From NCBI GenBank assembly GCA_023667845.1, contig JAMPIU010000178.1, positions 1 to 64,000 of the forward strand: 64,000 nt of DNA. Direction: 5' to 3'. Shown here in pieces: positions 61,624 through 64,000 of this stretch; positions within the stretch are counted from its first letter, which is position 1; each line of letters starts with the position of its first letter. The notes under the pieces were generated by a model, which did not search any database, was not told where the DNA came from, and was given only the letters and a program-made list of their open reading frames with translations. The stretch is from Dehalobacter sp. (lineage in GTDB: Bacteria > Bacillota > Desulfitobacteriia > Desulfitobacteriales > Syntrophobotulaceae). Made by a program: the position numbers and the translations under genes.

Positions 61624-61905
61624 TTATTTATTTTCTATCTTTTCATTCCACAGAATCTCGAAATCTTCTTGTGTTATTTCGATGGGTTTAAATTGTGAAT
61701 CAGAGGCAATTTGGTCTGATTCGGGCATTGGCAATTCGCCTAATATTGCTCCACCAACCTCAACATCTGGGGTTGCATATCCTATTCTACCATCACGATA
61801 TTTAATTATTTTCCTTACCTCATATCTTTCATCATCAATTTCCGAATAAAATTCTATTGGCTCGTCTAGGAAATTATGAATCCATTCTACCTTTAGGTAT
61901 TTCAT
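61624..61905 (-). CDS. DUF6881 family protein, candidate immunity protein
   Basis: 93 aa, acidic. It matches the DUF6881 pattern: WIHNFLDEPIEFYSEIDDERYEVRKI near the start, YRDGRIGYA, a GGAILGELPMP loop and the C-terminal ITQEDFEILWNE. The gene starts 21 bp after the stop codon of the RHS protein on the same strand and ends the transcript. Position directly behind a toxin C-terminal domain is the usual place for the cognate immunity protein; neutralisation of the ART domain is inferred. Confidence 0.82.
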   Translation of the reverse strand: MKYLKVEWIHNFLDEPIEFYSEIDDERYEVRKIIKYRDGRIGYATPDVEVGGAILGELPMPESDQIASDSQFKPIEITQEDFEILWNEKIENK

Positions 61906-61925
61906 AATATACCACCCTCTACAAA

Positions 61926-64000
61926 TTACTTAGGAGCAACGCCTGAATTGATAATTCTGTTCGTCAAATCTAACGGATTTTCATTAGGAATAACGAAAAC
62001 ACCTTCTCTTCCTTTGACGACATTTAACCCTGTAACATCTACTTCAACAAAATGTGTTACTCTATCACTTCTAAAAGGAAAACCATAAAACGTATTTGAA
62101 AGCTGTCCTGGCGTTTTCGTACCTGGAACAATATCAGTGAGATACTGACCATTGCCATATCTAGCATCTTTAGGGTTTACCGCTTTTAATGAAGGATTTA
62201 ACTGGTTTGACTCTATGATGCCATTTAGACCTTTTTCATTTGTATAATGGTAAAGGGTTTTTGCTTCGGCAGAACTCGCCCCCTCTAGATTTCCGACGAC
62301 CCTACTAGTAGAACTTTTCATAAGAGCACTTGTTCCTATATTAGGTACTTTTGCTCCTTTCATTCCCCCCGTACCTAAACCAACAAGGCCTTCATTTAAT
62401 AATTTAAAGCCATTATTAAGTTTCGCCTGCTTTTGTTCAGAAGATAATGTTTCCCCTGAAATTAAAGTCGTTCCTGTAGCTGCTTCAATCCAGTTGCCTA
62501 AAGGGGAATTGTTGGAAATTAGGTTTTCTAATCCATGAACTATTTTAACACTAACAGGATCATTTTGACTGGTTCCACAATAGCTATTTACCTTTTCACT
62601 TACTGTTGCCTTAACTTCTTCTGCTTTTGATACGGCTGTTGCCTTAATATCAGAAGATTTCTTTGCAACCGCAGTCTTAATTTCCACAGATTTATTGACA
62701 ACTGTAGTTTTAGCCTCGGTATATTTATTAACTACTGCCGTCTTAACCTCAGTATATTTGTTAACGACTGCTGTCTTGACTTCTGTAGCTTTAGTTACTA
62801 TTGCAGTCTTAGCTTGTGTTGCTTTTTGTACAACGTTATTCCATAGATTGCTAATCCAGTTGTTTCCACTCGGATCCGTATACATCAACGGTTCATTATG
62901 GCAATACGTATATAGGTTCAAACTCAGCGGATCATTCGGATCACCGCGGTAAGTGTCTTCCTGCATGAACCTGGCTATTGAAGGGTCATACATTCTGGCA
63001 TTCAGGTAGTACAGACCGGACTCTTTATCATAATAGTAACCGGCATAAGTAAACGGGTTATCGACTGTACCTGTCTGCGAAGTAATATTCCCGAATGCAT
63101 CATAGTAATATGTTGCCTGAATTGTCCCACTGTTGTCAAGTAGTGCCGTGACATCACCGTGACCATTATACATATAGTTCAGCGTCTGTCCGCCGACTAT
63201 CCGGGATAACAGGTTTGTTCCATAAACGTTTCTGGCAAATTGGTTTCCTTTGCCGTCCAGTTCAAGGACAACCTTGTCTCCCTCATAGATGAACCGGGTC
63301 GTCTGATCATTGGTAGTCTTGGTGGCACGCAGGCCATCACCATAGTACGTGTATTCAACCATGGCATTACCGGTGTTGCTCTTGATCATTTGGTTGAAAA
63401 CATCATACTCAAAGTATTGGGCGAAGCCGACGAGATCTTCGGCATATTGCGTCGCGCCGTCTTTCTCCTGTCCTGGTATGAACATCCCGAAATGCGGCGT
63501 TGGCGGGTTAATCGGGTCGATTTTCCTTATCTGTTCTGTTAGCTTGCTGGTATTATTACCATTATTGTCATAACCATATTTCGTGGTTGTTTTGAGATCG
63601 CCTTCTTGCTTTGTGGTACTTATCAGTCTATTCTGCTCGTTATATGCATAGGCGATAAATGTTCTGGTTGTCCCATCCGTGACTGTTTCGGTTTCCCTGT
63701 TTCCGGCTTTGTCATAGGTATATTCTGTGACTTTTCCTGCCGGTTCGGTTACTTTCAGCAGCCGGTTCAGTTTGTCATAAACATAGCTTGTGGTGCCCTT
63801 GCTTACACCGTTTAGGATTTCGGTCTTGGATGTCTGGTTGTGGGCCGCATCATAGGTATAGGTATAGCTGTCCATTACGCTGTTGTCGGTTTTGTAATTG
63901 GTCAGCGTGTTTAAGAGATTATCGGAGTAATAGGTATATTGTTCGGACGATCCGTCCGCATAGGTTACGCTCTTTTTAGCGCCATTCGGATAATATTCGT
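61926..64000 (-). CDS. RHS-repeat polymorphic toxin with C-terminal ART-HYD1-like domain (5' end outside window)
   Basis: About 690 residues are visible; the frame continues past position 64000. The 5' part is YD repeats (YTYDKAGNRETETVTDG, YYYDAFGNITSQTGTVDNP), then the RHS core (GYYYDKESGLYYLNARMYDPSIARFMQEDTYRG...YTDPSG), which forms a shell around the toxin. After the core come about seven KTAVVNKxTE-like 11-residue helical repeats (roughly 62620-62820), a linker, and a C-terminal domain of about 100 residues (LYHYTNEKGLNGII, DARYGNGQYLTDI, HFVEVDVT, FVIPNE) resembling HYD1-type ADP-ribosyltransferase toxins. It is probably a contact-dependent toxin against rivals. Confidence 0.88.
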   Translation of the reverse strand, partial: EYYPNGAKKSVTYADGSSEQYTYYSDNLLNTLTNYKTDNSVMDSYTYTYDAAHNQTSKTEILNGVSKGTTSYVYDKLNRLLKVTEPAGKVTEYTYDKAGNRETETVTDGTTRTFIAYAYNEQNRLISTTKQEGDLKTTTKYGYDNNGNNTSKLTEQIRKIDPINPPTPHFGMFIPGQEKDGATQYAEDLVGFAQYFEYDVFNQMIKSNTGNAMVEYTYYGDGLRATKTTNDQTTRFIYEGDKVVLELDGKGNQFARNVYGTNLLSRIVGGQTLNYMYNGHGDVTALLDNSGTIQATYYYDAFGNITSQTGTVDNPFTYAGYYYDKESGLYYLNARMYDPSIARFMQEDTYRGDPNDPLSLNLYTYCHNEPLMYTDPSGNNWISNLWNNVVQKATQAKTAIVTKATEVKTAVVNKYTEVKTAVVNKYTEAKTTVVNKSVEIKTAVAKKSSDIKATAVSKAEEVKATVSEKVNSYCGTSQNDPVSVKIVHGLENLISNNSPLGNWIEAATGTTLISGETLSSEQKQAKLNNGFKLLNEGLVGLGTGGMKGAKVPNIGTSALMKSSTSRVVGNLEGASSAEAKTLYHYTNEKGLNGIIESNQLNPSLKAVNPKDARYGNGQYLTDIVPGTKTPGQLSNTFYGFPFRSDRVTHFVEVDVTGLNVVKGREGVFVIPNENPLDLTNRIINSGVAPK

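Overview
The window looks like a chromosomal segment of a low-to-mid GC, endospore-lineage anaerobic clostridium, most like the Desulfitobacterium / Dehalobacter / Syntrophobotulus group of Peptococcaceae. This is inferred from spore germination genes, rubrerythrin, T-box, c-di-AMP and cobalamin riboswitches, a large anaerobic corrinoid operon and a group-4-hydrogenase-like membrane complex. The species cannot be fixed from sequence alone. No rRNA, tRNA, CRISPR array or complete insertion sequence was seen.

Layout. 0-3.2 kb: a partial alpha/beta hydrolase, a PadR regulator with a 40-bp palindromic operator, a DMT exporter with a His-rich tail and a nitrilase-family hydrolase, all on the minus strand. 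3.4-12.3 kb: a minus-strand operon of TetR regulator, HyfB-, HyfC-, HyfE-, HyfF- and HyfG-like subunits and a ferredoxin-NuoB fusion. The large subunit has lost all four Ni-Fe cysteines, so this is an energy-converting-hydrogenase-related (Ehr-type) ion-pumping complex, not a hydrogenase. 12.5-16.9 kb: a gerABC spore germinant receptor operon preceded by an eroded gerC copy. The expected ATG of gerB reads ATA. 16.9-25.4 kb: housekeeping genes (aminotransferase, uracil-DNA glycosylase, CvfB-like protein, carbonic anhydrase, M24 peptidase), a Trp T-box with trpB2, and a c-di-AMP riboswitch with an NlpC/P60 wall hydrolase. 25.4-38.8 kb: an FtsX remnant, DUF456 protein, ABC exporter, Gln-rich protein, tandem DUF4474 paralogs, a DUF6765 protein, MerR/TipAS regulator, rubrerythrin, MFS exporter with MarR regulator, SDR and Hsp33. 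39-44.6 kb: a TetR-MMPL-secreted helical protein cassette and a DUF4405 membrane cytochrome-like protein with a CxxCH motif.

45.3-55.7 kb is a cobalamin late-pathway operon read on the minus strand: B12 riboswitch, terminator, cbiA, cobU, cobS, a second CobU-like gene, cobC, cbiB, cobD, an ApgM-like gene, cobQ and cobO. Together they cover corrin amidation, adenosylation, aminopropanol attachment and nucleotide-loop assembly. 55.8-61.4 kb: a NodIJ-type ABC exporter, a methyltransferase, an ABC-F protein and a DUF3102 protein. 61.6-64 kb: an RHS polymorphic toxin with a C-terminal ADP-ribosyltransferase-like (HYD1) domain and a small downstream DUF6881 candidate immunity gene. The RHS gene runs off the window.

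The most unusual non-coding signal is a family of about 100-155 nt hairpin repeats. There are six copies (4.3, 4.6, 34.1, 49.7, 50.2 and 55.3 kb). Five have long outer stems whose sequence differs between copies yet stays paired; the sixth (55.3 kb) is an inner-module array without a long outer stem. All carry modular inner hairpins. Five of the six lie inside the Ehr and cobalamin operons.
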